Assembly (NCBI GenBank): GCA_964369475.1
Contig: CAYJFK010000011.1
Coordinates: 1 to 49,132, forward strand
Reading direction: 5' to 3'
Length of the DNA stretch: 49,132 nt
Source: CAYJFK01 sp964369475
GTDB lineage: Bacteria; Bacillota; Clostridia; Oscillospirales; Feifaniaceae
The position numbers were made by a program, and so were the translations under genes. Shown piece by piece: positions 17,791-25,804 of the stretch. Numbering within the stretch: the stretch's first letter is position 1; each line of letters starts with the position of its first letter. The notes beneath the pieces were generated by a model that was given only the letters and a program-made list of their open reading frames with translations, was not told where the DNA came from and searched no databases.

Positions 17791-17838
17791 GTGTTAAAGC
17801 ATATTATTCAAAGCTATTGCTTTAAAGATTGCTTTACA

Positions 17839-19374
17839 TTATTTTGTAACGTCCTTTAGAATGCTTCTGCCCGATGGGTGGTTAACATAGCCTTCGATGT
17901 TAGCACGAGTACCTGTTAGGTTCTCTTGGTTCCATGTGAAGATCCAAGGTGCTTCTTCAACAGCTATTTGCTGAGCTTCTGCGTACATTGCCATTTGCTC
18001 ATCGGGGTCTGTCGAAATACGTGCCGAGTCAAGTAGCTCGTCAAATCTTTCGTTTGTGTAGAACGCTCTGTTACCGGGTGTGCCGTGTGCGCTCGAGTGT
18101 AGAACTGTGTATAGACCTTGGTCGGCAGTACCTGTTGCGTTAGACCAACCGAGGATATACATATCGTGTAGGCCTAATGCTGTATCTTCGAGGTATCTTG
18201 ACCACTCAACATACTCGATAGAAACAGTTACACCAACTTCAGCAAGCTGGCTCTGTACCCAAACAGCGATGTTTGCTCTGTCTTGGTTACCGTCGTTAAC
18301 CCAAAGTGTTGTCTCAAAACCGTCTGCGTAGCCGGCTTCTGTTAGTAGCTGAACAGCCTTTTCGGGATTGTACTCATAACCTGTTAGTGTATCGTCGTAA
18401 GCTGCAACCATTGGGCTTATTGGGCCGTTCGATTTGCTACCTGCGCCGTGGAATACCGACTCAACAATTGTCTCCATGTCTAAAGCGTAGTTTAGAGCTT
18501 GGCGAACACGAACGTCGTCAAAGGGCTTTTTGTTTGTGTTCATGCCTATGTATGTAACCGAGAAACCAAGGTCTCTTGCAATCTTTAGATCGGGGTTGTT
18601 TGTTGTACGCTCGATGTTAGGAGCACCGATGTCGTAAACAATGTCAACGCCGCCTGTTTCAAGCTCGAGCATTGCTGTCTCTGTTTCGGGGATAATTCTA
18701 AATACTATACCATCTGTACCGGGTGCTCCGTCCCAGTAGTCGTAGTTAGCTTCAAGAACGATTTCGCTTGCTGTATCCCAGTTAACGAACTTAAAGGGGC
18801 CTGTGCCTACAGGATTAGTACCGACAGCATCGCCTGCCTCTGTAACAGCTTTTTCATTCATGATAGCTGTTAGAGGGTTTGCTAAGTAGTCGATCGAAGG
18901 AGCGAAAGCGTATAGGAAGTTAATGCTTATGTTGTAATCGTCAACAACTGTAATGCCTTCGGGATCGATAAAGCTAAGTGTGTTGCCCATCTGAGGAGAC
19001 TCAATTCCTCTTAAAAATGTAAACTTAACATCGTTTGCAGTTAGCGTTTCGCCATTGTGGAACATTACGCCCTCACGTAGTTTGATGTTTAGAGTCATAC
19101 CATCATTTACAAACTCATAACTTTCAGCAAGAAGGGGAGTAATCGAACCGTCATTGCCCTGAAGGAATAATGTGTCGAAGATTTGACGGAATACACGTGC
19201 GCTTGGTTGGTCGTTAGTAACCTGTGGGTCGAGCGAAACCGCATCGGCCTTTTGCGAAACTACAAGTATGTCCTTCGCATCTTCACCGGAGTCTGCACCC
19301 TCGTCTCCACTCGAACATGCCGTAATGCTCAATGCCATTGCAGATATTAGAATAAGTGCTAATAGTTTTTTCAT
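17839..19374 (-). CDS. oppA: Oligopeptide-binding lipoprotein OppA (SBP_bac_5)
   Basis: A 511-residue binding protein. Signal peptide with lipobox ITAC (Cys20), then a family 5 extracellular binding domain: VSLDPQVTND near the mature N-terminus, LAESYEFVNDGMTLNIKLRE and NPVGTGPFKF, all typical of peptide-binding proteins. Start chosen at 19374 (MKKLLALIL), with GGAAGGAG upstream; an in-frame codon at 19455 would lie in the promoter. First and separately terminated gene of the opp operon. The peptide preference cannot be read. Confidence 0.93.
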   Translation of the reverse strand: MKKLLALILISAMALSITACSSGDEGADSGEDAKDILVVSQKADAVSLDPQVTNDQPSARVFRQIFDTLFLQGNDGSITPLLAESYEFVNDGMTLNIKLREGVMFHNGETLTANDVKFTFLRGIESPQMGNTLSFIDPEGITVVDDYNISINFLYAFAPSIDYLANPLTAIMNEKAVTEAGDAVGTNPVGTGPFKFVNWDTASEIVLEANYDYWDGAPGTDGIVFRIIPETETAMLELETGGVDIVYDIGAPNIERTTNNPDLKIARDLGFSVTYIGMNTNKKPFDDVRVRQALNYALDMETIVESVFHGAGSKSNGPISPMVAAYDDTLTGYEYNPEKAVQLLTEAGYADGFETTLWVNDGNQDRANIAVWVQSQLAEVGVTVSIEYVEWSRYLEDTALGLHDMYILGWSNATGTADQGLYTVLHSSAHGTPGNRAFYTNERFDELLDSARISTDPDEQMAMYAEAQQIAVEEAPWIFTWNQENLTGTRANIEGYVNHPSGRSILKDVTK

Positions 19375-19440
19375 ATCTTTCTCCTTCCAATTTTTGCTTA
19401 TAAAAGCATTTGCACAGCGAAATATAATAGCTGTCGTTAC

Positions 19441-19469
19441 ATAATACCAAACCATCTATATAATGTCAA
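19441..19469 (-). promoter_or_regulatory. Promoter of the opp operon
   Basis: Minus-strand TTGACA (19464-19469), 17-bp spacer, TATTAT (19441-19446), about 67 bp before the oppA ATG. Near consensus, and it argues against translation from 19455. Confidence 0.8.
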
Positions 19470-19831
19470 GTTTTAATGTAAATATTGTAAAATCTTTTGT
19501 TTTTAAATTAACAAGAAAATTTGATACTTGATAGCTACAAAAAGCTCTAAAAGTATTTTGCGCAGTATTTTTTTGTAGAATTGTCTAAAAATATCTTCAA
19601 AAAGTTGCAATAATATGACAGAAAATGAAAAAAATTTAGAAGGCATATTTTTTTGCATATAAGATTAAAGCCCATGTAGTTGTTAGCAGTTGAATATATT
19701 GTCCTGTAATAAGTTTGTTAGCTAATGAATATAGTCGGTCTCCTAACTAAACAATGGCGGTGTAGTTAGTATTTATCTATATTGCCTCGACAAGAAGTAG
19801 CAGAAATCTCAAAAAAGCGAACGGCTACAAT
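19470..19831. other. Gene-free stretch between the two peptide importers
   Basis: AT-rich DNA with no credible ORF. It ends at an isolated terminator (19832-19867) that belongs to no visible gene. A small RNA or leader transcript is possible, but I see no convincing promoter for one. Confidence 0.35.
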
Positions 19832-19867
19832 AAAAGCGACCGTATATCTTTAACGGTCGCTCTTTTT
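19832..19867 (+). terminator. Orphan intrinsic terminator
   Basis: AGCGACCGT / ACGGTCGCT stem followed by CTTTTT. No gene ends upstream on this strand; it lies about 70 bp before the promoter of the next operon. Confidence 0.75.
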
Positions 19868-19935
19868 ATGGTGCCAGATATTTCGACATATCATTCTTCT
19901 TATGCAAGTTAAAATACGTGCATAGTTGAACTTGT

Positions 19936-19964
19936 TTGACAAAAGTGTCAAAATATGTTATCCT
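19936..19964 (+). promoter_or_regulatory. Promoter of the second ABC importer, with an overlapping dyad
   Basis: TTGACA (19936-19941), 17-bp spacer, TATCCT (19959-19964). The dyad TTTGACA-AAAG-TGTCAAA (about 19935-19952) covers the -35 box and could bind a repressor. A further AGTTAG/CTAACT hairpin lies in the leader near 19977-19994. Confidence 0.7.
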
Positions 19965-20049
19965 GTGAAAATAATTAGTTAGCAAAAACTAACTACATTG
20001 CTTTAATTAACGACAAATTGATTAAAAGCTCAAAAAAGGAAGAAAATAA

Positions 20050-21042
20050 ATGGAAGAAACTTCAAGCAGTTTTATAGAAAATGTTACAGAAACTAAAACC
20101 TTTAAAATTATATACATAGTTTTCGGCAAAGTATTACAGCTCATTATAGTCCTATTATCCGTGAGCTTTTTGACATTTTTGCTAACTCATATAGCGCCGG
20201 GTGACCCAGGTGTTGCAATGTATGAAGCCGCAGGAATTATCCCGACAGAAGAAATGCTCGAACTTGCTCGTGAACAACTTGGGCTTAACAAGCCTTTTTT
20301 TGAGCAGTACACGACATGGCTATATAACTCTCTGAGAGGTGATCTGGGAACTTCTTTTTCACAGCACGAGCAAGTGTTAGATTTAATTTTGAGAAATCTC
20401 GAATCGACCATAACGCTCGCTATGAGCATCTTGGGGGTAACGCTACTTTTTTCTGTTCCGCTTGGGATAATATCTGCCACTCGTAAAAACAAATTTTCTG
20501 ATTATATTATTCGCTTTGCGAGTTTTATCAGCATTTCATCGCCAAATTACTTGGTTGCGTTAGTTTTAACCTTTGTTTTTTCTTATAAACTCGAGTTAAT
20601 TCCCGTCTATAACCCATACGGCTCGCCAACTGCTTTAATTTTGCCTGTGCTTTCACTTGCAATCGGAATGATTGCAAACTATACACGCCAAATAAGAACG
20701 CTATTTCTCGAAGAGCTTTCACAAGACTATGTTTATGGCGCAAGGGCAAGAGGCGTGAGCGAGGTTCGCATTTTGTTTATCCATATAATGCGAAATGCAA
20801 TGCTGCCGCTCGTTACCTTGATAGCATATTCGCTGGGCTCTCTTTTGGGCGGAGTGGCGATAGTGGAGGTTATTTTTTCATTCCCCGGGCTTGGAAATCT
20901 AATTGTATATGCAGTTGAAATGTACGATTATCCGCTTATTCAAGGTCTTGTTTTATGGATAGCCATGTGTTACACAATTATAAATATCTTCACTGATATT
21001 CTATATAAAATATTCGACCCACGACTTGGGAAACACCTATAA
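20050..21042 (+). CDS. Peptide/nickel-type ABC transporter permease (DppB/OppB family)
   Basis: A 330-residue permease with a longer N-terminal tail than the first OppB, the LTHIAPGDPG motif, six predicted helices and coupling segment YVYGARARGVSEVR. First gene of a second importer (permease, permease, binding protein, two ATPases). Its last three codons and TAA stop lie inside the outer arm of the repeat element at 21036-21296, so the native C-terminus may have been replaced or trimmed by the insertion; the remaining FDPRLGKHL still looks like a normal family end. Confidence 0.9.
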   Translation: MEETSSSFIENVTETKTFKIIYIVFGKVLQLIIVLLSVSFLTFLLTHIAPGDPGVAMYEAAGIIPTEEMLELAREQLGLNKPFFEQYTTWLYNSLRGDLGTSFSQHEQVLDLILRNLESTITLAMSILGVTLLFSVPLGIISATRKNKFSDYIIRFASFISISSPNYLVALVLTFVFSYKLELIPVYNPYGSPTALILPVLSLAIGMIANYTRQIRTLFLEELSQDYVYGARARGVSEVRILFIHIMRNAMLPLVTLIAYSLGSLLGGVAIVEVIFSFPGLGNLIVYAVEMYDYPLIQGLVLWIAMCYTIINIFTDILYKIFDPRLGKHL

Positions 21043-21296
21043 TCCGAACCCGTTTTTGAAGCCACAGGGCGCACTGTGAGCTTCGTTGTAGCACTACGCC
21101 AAGGCAACAAGCATTGCCGCAGCGCTCCGCCTCGTCACATCACGCCCTGTGGCTTCAAAAATCGTCCCGACCTCAAAACGGCCTGTGTTTTCGTCAGTCG
21201 AGGCAGACGACGAAGGCAATGCTTGTTGCCTTGACGAGGAGGATAACGAAGAATGGCGGAAACACAGGCCGTTTTGAGGCAGGTTCGGATTATAGG
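21036..21296. repeat. Family II forked hairpin element A (outer stem plus two 109-bp hairpins)
   Basis: A perfect 15-bp outer inverted repeat, CCTATAATCCGAACC (21036-21050) and its complement (21282-21296), encloses hairpin 1 (21053-21161, 19-bp arms), a 9-bp linker TCGTCCCGA (21162-21170) and hairpin 2 (21171-21279, 20-bp arms). Both hairpins are exactly 109 bp, carry different arm sequences, and share the apical core GGCAACAAGCATTGCC in opposite orientation. The sequence looks richer in GC than its surroundings. No credible protein. It separates two permease genes of one operon and supplies the stop codon of the first. Confidence 0.8.
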
Positions 21297-21297
21297 T

Positions 21298-21591
21298 CTT
21301 TCCCTTGGGCGGGAAGACTTGAACATGGTCGCCTGTGGGCAGTCCCTTTTTGGCGCTTTTTGCCTTGTCGTCCTCGCCTTGCGTCAGCAAGGCTTCGTCC
21401 TCCGCAGCAAAAATCCCGCAAAAATGAAGAGCCCACAGGTGCTTCGCAGTTTTAGCTACTCAGATTTGTCCTAAGACGACGAAAAGCCCGAAGGGAATAC
21501 TTGCTGTATTTACGAGGGCTTTAAGGAAGTATGAGGGCAAATCTGAGCCGCTAAAACCGACCATGTTCAAGGCTTCCCACCCTTGGGAAAG
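21298..21591. repeat. Family II-like forked hairpin element B
   Basis: Same plan as element A with different sequence. The outer stem is 34 bp with 30 matches (21298-21331 and 21558-21591), enclosing hairpin 3 (about 21331-21440, arms GCCTGTGGGC/GCCCACAGGT), a linker around TGCTTCGCA, and hairpin 4 (21449-21557, 109 bp, 22-bp arms with three mismatches). Apical stems are GCCTTGC/GCAAGGC and AATAC/GTATT. The element ends about 20 bp before the next permease start, whose ribosome binding site lies just outside. Confidence 0.72.
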
Positions 21592-21610
21592 CTCCGAAAG
21601 GAATGCATTT

Positions 21611-22426
21611 ATGATTAGCAAATTTGAAAGCTTTAAAAGAATTATTATACTTCTCTTGGTCGCATTAATACTTTTTGTTGCCGTATTTGCGCAATATCTA
21701 ACCCCACAAGATCCATACTACACAGATTTTAGCATAGCAAACAAGCCTCCAAGTGCCGAGCATTGGTGTGGGACGGATAGTTTAGGCAGGGATATATTTT
21801 CGAGGCTTATTTTAGGGACGCAAGCGTCGGTATTAGCGGCACTCGTACTTGTCGTAATAGTAACCTTTGTCGGTGTTGTCTTAGGTATGCTATCTGGATA
21901 CTACGGAGGAAAAGTCGATACTGTTATAATGCTTATAGTCGACACCATGTTATCATTTCCCGATTTGGTCATAGCGCTTGCCATTGTAGGCATAGTTGGG
22001 GTGGGACTAGTCCCTGCAATGGCCGCAATTATCGTAGTTAAATGGGCAAAATACGCAAGGCTTACACGCAGTTTGGTATTGAAAATAAGAGAACAGTCCT
22101 TCCTAACAGCGGCAATAACAAACGGTGCTAAGGGGAGCAAGATTATGTTTTCTCATATCTTGCCAAACATTATGCCGCAAATTTTCGTAACGGCCTCACT
22201 TGATATTGGAAACACGATACTAATGCTGTCGTCACTATCCTTTCTCGGATTTGGGATTTTGCCCCCGACCCCTGAATGGGGATACATGCTAAACGAGGCA
22301 AGAGACTCGTTTTTAACCTCTCCATACCTTATTTATGGGCCCGGTCTAACGATATTAATTGTTGTTATTATCTTCAACTTGTTTGGAGATAGTATGCGAG
22401 ATATATTCGACACAAGAGGAAACTAA
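21611..22426 (+). CDS. Peptide/nickel-type ABC transporter permease (DppC/OppC family)
   Basis: A 271-residue permease: N-terminal helix, then HWCGTDSLGRDIFSRLI (the OppC/DppC loop), predicted helices and the coupling region ITNGAKGSKIMFSHILPN. Start taken at ATG 21611 (MISKFESFKR) with GAAAGGA upstream; the frame opens earlier, but those codons fall in the repeat arm of element B and do not look native. Partner of the permease at 20050 despite about 570 bp of inserted repeats between them. Confidence 0.88.
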   Translation: MISKFESFKRIIILLLVALILFVAVFAQYLTPQDPYYTDFSIANKPPSAEHWCGTDSLGRDIFSRLILGTQASVLAALVLVVIVTFVGVVLGMLSGYYGGKVDTVIMLIVDTMLSFPDLVIALAIVGIVGVGLVPAMAAIIVVKWAKYARLTRSLVLKIREQSFLTAAITNGAKGSKIMFSHILPNIMPQIFVTASLDIGNTILMLSSLSFLGFGILPPTPEWGYMLNEARDSFLTSPYLIYGPGLTILIVVIIFNLFGDSMRDIFDTRGN

Positions 22427-22444
22427 AAAAAGAAAGGCTTACAG

Positions 22445-24040
22445 ATGAAAAAGAGAACTATTAAAACAATACTTGCCGCAATTATGACTGTTTCGGTCTT
22501 GCTGACTGGTTGTGGCTCGCAAGACTCAGACAGTGCAAATTCGGATGGCAACTCAAACGGAGAAGACAAAAACGATAAAGTAGTAGTTGCGACATACTAC
22601 TTCCCTGCAACGCTTGAGCCCTCTAAGGACTGGGGCAGTTGGTATGTTGTGGAGTTTGGTGTTGGTGAGACATTAACAAGGTATTCTAAAACAGGTGAAG
22701 TCCTACCTTGGCTTGCAGAGAGCTGGCAGATTAGCCAAGAAGATACACATATTTGGGAGATTAAACTGCGTGAAGATGTTGTTTTCTCAAACGGCGCTCC
22801 TATGACGGCAACCAAAGTAAAGCAGTCGATAGAGCGTCTATATGAAATGGAAGACCCTGCAAACGGCGGTAACGGAAACCCTCATTCGCATTTTACATTT
22901 GACTCCATCGAAGCCGACGACGAAAATTATATGCTCTACATCAAAACAACAGTACCAACTCCTGATTTACCCGGCGCACTTGCTTATCCGTGGCAAATGA
23001 TTGTAGATGCTGAGGCGACAGAGGGTAGAGAAACCTACACCGAATGCGTTATCGGAACAGGGCCGTATATCTTCACCGATTTTGAAGCTGGGATTTCCCT
23101 ACATGGTGTGCCAAACGAAAATTACTGGAACGGAACTCCAGGATTTAAAGAGATAGAAGTAGTTAAAATGGAAGATTCCAACATGCGTGCAATGGCACTG
23201 CTTGAAGGGAGCATTGACTTTACTGTAAACCTTGACCCCGGTGGTCTTGAAGCTGTTAAGGGGAGCGAAAATGTAACGGTAGAGGAGTATGCAGGCACAA
23301 AGACCGAGCTTGACCATATGAATGTAACGGGCATTTTATCAAACGAAACACTGCGCCAAGCAATTGTAATGAGTATTGATGGAAATATAATTGCCGATAA
23401 TGTGTTAGACGGACTTTACGACTGGGGGTATTCTGTAATTCCATCGGGCTTAGATTTTGGATACGACAGATTGACAAACCCTTACCCATACGATTTTGAC
23501 GCTGCTGTTGCGCTGCTTGACAGCGCTTATATTGTTGACACAGACGGCGATGGAATTAGAGAGCTTGACGGTCAAAACATTGTGCTTCGATATATCTCGC
23601 AACCCGGACAAAAGGAAGTTGAGGCTCGCATCGAGTTAATTAAAAAAATAGGAATTGGCATAGAGCACATTGTTTATGACGACTATCTTCCATACTTGTA
23701 TGACAGAGATTTTGACATTATTGCAAGTCACGATACAGCGACCCCGACAGGAGATCCTGCTAAATTTTTGTCTCGTTGGTATTCGGGCAATAAGGAAACA
23801 AACTTTGCAGGCTTTTCAAATGCAGAGTACGATGAGATTTTTGAAGCGCTAACAGTCGAGTTTGATGCAGATGCAAGACGTGAATATGTTGTTGAACTGC
23901 AACAAATTCTTATAGACAATGCGGTTTGCTTGGTTGGCGGTTATCCTGAATATAATGCGTGCTATGTTACAGGGCTTGAAGGCACAAATATAGGTGCATA
24001 TTACTATTATCAAATTACCCCTGAATTGAGATACGAATAA
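22445..24040 (+). CDS. Family 5 ABC transporter substrate-binding lipoprotein
   Basis: A 531-residue lipoprotein with lipobox LTGC (Cys23), an acidic Asn/Ser/Asp-rich linker, then an SBP_bac_5 domain (LPWLAESWQISQED, CVIGTGPYIF, RLYEME). These bind peptides, nickel complexes, opines or sugars. Compared with the OppA at 17839 it looks diverged, so the ligand is probably different. Starts 18 bp after the permease and is followed by a repeat relic before the ATPases. Confidence 0.88.
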   Translation: MKKRTIKTILAAIMTVSVLLTGCGSQDSDSANSDGNSNGEDKNDKVVVATYYFPATLEPSKDWGSWYVVEFGVGETLTRYSKTGEVLPWLAESWQISQEDTHIWEIKLREDVVFSNGAPMTATKVKQSIERLYEMEDPANGGNGNPHSHFTFDSIEADDENYMLYIKTTVPTPDLPGALAYPWQMIVDAEATEGRETYTECVIGTGPYIFTDFEAGISLHGVPNENYWNGTPGFKEIEVVKMEDSNMRAMALLEGSIDFTVNLDPGGLEAVKGSENVTVEEYAGTKTELDHMNVTGILSNETLRQAIVMSIDGNIIADNVLDGLYDWGYSVIPSGLDFGYDRLTNPYPYDFDAAVALLDSAYIVDTDGDGIRELDGQNIVLRYISQPGQKEVEARIELIKKIGIGIEHIVYDDYLPYLYDRDFDIIASHDTATPTGDPAKFLSRWYSGNKETNFAGFSNAEYDEIFEALTVEFDADARREYVVELQQILIDNAVCLVGGYPEYNACYVTGLEGTNIGAYYYYQITPELRYE

Positions 24041-24060
24041 TTTGACTTTCAAAGGAAAAC

Positions 24061-24161
24061 GTCAGGGGGTTCCCTTTGGCATCAAATTACGCCCCGAGGG
24101 CATTAAAATCAGCTTTAGCTGATTTTCTCAGCTTGGAGAAAACACTTTTTCTCCAAGCTGA
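24061..24161 (+). repeat. Family I element relic (5'-truncated copy 3)
   Basis: Matches the right two-thirds of the elements at 12056 and 32263: a degenerate TCAGGGGGTTCCC stem, CGCCCCGAGGGC, ATCAGCTTTAGCTGAT and the terminal CTTGGAGAAAA/TTTTCTCCAAG hairpin. The left end is missing and no flanking hairpin duplication is seen. It lies inside the operon between the binding-protein and ATPase genes, where its hairpins could slow transcription or protect mRNA ends. Confidence 0.8.
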
Positions 24162-24213
24162 GATTATTTCTATTCCTGATTTTTTACTTTTTAGCGTGTA
24201 GGAGGCAAAAGTT

Positions 24214-24990
24214 GTGAGTGAAGCCCTGTTGAATGTATCGGATTTGAGCATTGCATATAATGATAGATCTAATATTGTTGTAGATAACTTTAATTTAAAG
24301 GTAGAACACAAGGAAATAATAGCCGTTGTGGGCGAGAGCGGAAGCGGTAAGACAAGCGTTATCCGTGCCGTAATGGGGATTTTGCCACCGACAGGGAGTG
24401 TCATTTCAGGTCAGGTGGTTTTCGATGGGGTTTCCATGCTTGGTAATAAAGCTTATAAAAAAGGAAAAGATATTGCCTTTGTTTTTCAGCAGTCAGGGTC
24501 GATGCTAAACCCTGTAATTACAATCGGTCAGCAGTTTATTGAGTACATTCGAGGGCATGAGAAGATCTCTAAAAAAGAGGCCCATGTAATGGCGGTTGAA
24601 GCGCTGAAAAAGGTTCAACTCGATGACGCTGAAAATCTTATGCACACATATCCGTTTGAACTTAGCGGCGGTATGCAACAGCGTGTTGGTATTGCTATGG
24701 CAATTACATTTAAACCAAAACTAATACTTGCAGACGAGCCGACTTCGGCGTTAGACGTTACTACACAGATACAGATAATAGAACTGCTAAAACAAATTAA
24801 CAAGGAGTTTGGAACAGCTATTGTTATGGTTACGCATAATTTGGCGGTCGCCTCTTATCTTGCGGATAAATGCATTGTTATGTTGGACGGTAAAATTGTA
24901 GAAGAGGACACTATGAGCAAGATTATTAAAAACCCGACAGATAACTACACCAAGATGCTAATCAGCGCCACAGTTTTCGAGGAGAATTAA
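24214..24990 (+). CDS. Peptide/nickel-type ABC transporter ATP-binding protein (DppD/OppD-like)
   Basis: A 258-residue ATPase with Walker A GESGSGKTS, signature LSGGMQQRVGIAMA, Walker B LILADEPTSALD and H-loop VTHNLAV. Shorter than OppD (327) because it lacks the C-terminal oligo_HPY extension with its Cys pair. GTG start with GGAGG 8-9 bp upstream. The partner ATPase begins 2 bp after its stop. Confidence 0.9.
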   Translation: MSEALLNVSDLSIAYNDRSNIVVDNFNLKVEHKEIIAVVGESGSGKTSVIRAVMGILPPTGSVISGQVVFDGVSMLGNKAYKKGKDIAFVFQQSGSMLNPVITIGQQFIEYIRGHEKISKKEAHVMAVEALKKVQLDDAENLMHTYPFELSGGMQQRVGIAMAITFKPKLILADEPTSALDVTTQIQIIELLKQINKEFGTAIVMVTHNLAVASYLADKCIVMLDGKIVEEDTMSKIIKNPTDNYTKMLISATVFEEN

Positions 24991-24991
24991 G

Positions 24992-25783
24992 ATGAAGGAA
25001 GATATTGTTTTAACCGTAAAGGATGTTTGTAAAGGTTTTAAACGGAAAAATCATGTTATCAGCGCAAACGACCATTTGAATTTTGAGCTTTACAAAGGTG
25101 AAATTCTCGGCATTGTGGGCGAGAGCGGAAGCGGAAAAAGTACCATTGCCAAGCTCTTAATGCATATAGAAAGACCCGACCACGGTGAAATTAAAATTTG
25201 TGGGCAAGAGTATAGCAAACTGTCAAGCGAAGAACTTCGCTTGCAGCGAAAAAATATTCAGATGATTTTCCAAGACCCGATAAGCTCAATGAATCCTAAA
25301 AAGAAAGTGAAGGAAATTGTTTGCGAACCTCTCATTAACTATGGGCTGATAAAAAAGAACCAAATAAACGATGCGGCAATAGAACTTTTAAATTCGGTCG
25401 ATCTTACGGCGGATTTTATAGAAAAATACCCTCATAACATGAGCGGTGGGCAAGCTCAACGTGTTGCAATAGCTCGTGCCATCGCACTAAAACCACAAAT
25501 CCTACTCTGCGATGAGGCCACTTCTGCTTTAGATGTTTCTGTGCAAAGAAACATTATAGATACTCTGCTTCACCTAAACAAAACGCTCAATATTTCGATT
25601 GTTTTTATCTCACACGACATATATTTGACGAAGTTTATCGCAGACAGAATAATAGTTATAAACAAAGGGTGTATAGTTGAAACGATAGATAGATCAGAAT
25701 TTAACAGTGATCAGCACAAGGAATACACACTTAAATTGATGGAATCAGCAAGTATTTTGAACAAAAATTTAACTGAAATATAA
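24992..25783 (+). CDS. Peptide/nickel-type ABC transporter ATP-binding protein (DppF/OppF-like)
   Basis: A 263-residue ATPase with Walker A GESGSGKST, Q-loop IFQDPISSMNP, signature MSGGQAQRVAIARA, Walker B LLCDEATSALD (Glu-Ala instead of the usual Glu-Pro) and H-loop ISHDIYL. Like its partner it lacks the long C-terminal extension of oligopeptide ATPases, which is more like nickel- or opine-type systems. A short AAGATG junction couples it to the previous gene. Confidence 0.9.
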   Translation: MKEDIVLTVKDVCKGFKRKNHVISANDHLNFELYKGEILGIVGESGSGKSTIAKLLMHIERPDHGEIKICGQEYSKLSSEELRLQRKNIQMIFQDPISSMNPKKKVKEIVCEPLINYGLIKKNQINDAAIELLNSVDLTADFIEKYPHNMSGGQAQRVAIARAIALKPQILLCDEATSALDVSVQRNIIDTLLHLNKTLNISIVFISHDIYLTKFIADRIIVINKGCIVETIDRSEFNSDQHKEYTLKLMESASILNKNLTEI

Positions 25784-25804
25784 AGATATATTCAAGGAGA
25801 GCTA

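Noticed and set aside
19374..19455. Longer OppA starting at 19455
   Set aside because: The extra 27 codons would come before the signal peptide and overlap a near-consensus promoter, with no ribosome binding site.
19650..19870. T-box or other riboswitch ahead of the second importer
   Set aside because: A terminator exists, but no T-box consensus or other riboswitch core was found, and a good promoter lies downstream of the terminator.
21094..21474. Several overlapping frames of 60-113 codons in the hairpin block
   Set aside because: Inverted repeats keep multiple frames open on both strands; the products are Arg/Pro-rich, mirror each other and lack ribosome binding sites.
21036..21591. CRISPR array
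   Set aside because: There are repeated hairpins but no short identical direct repeats with unique spacers, and no cas genes nearby.
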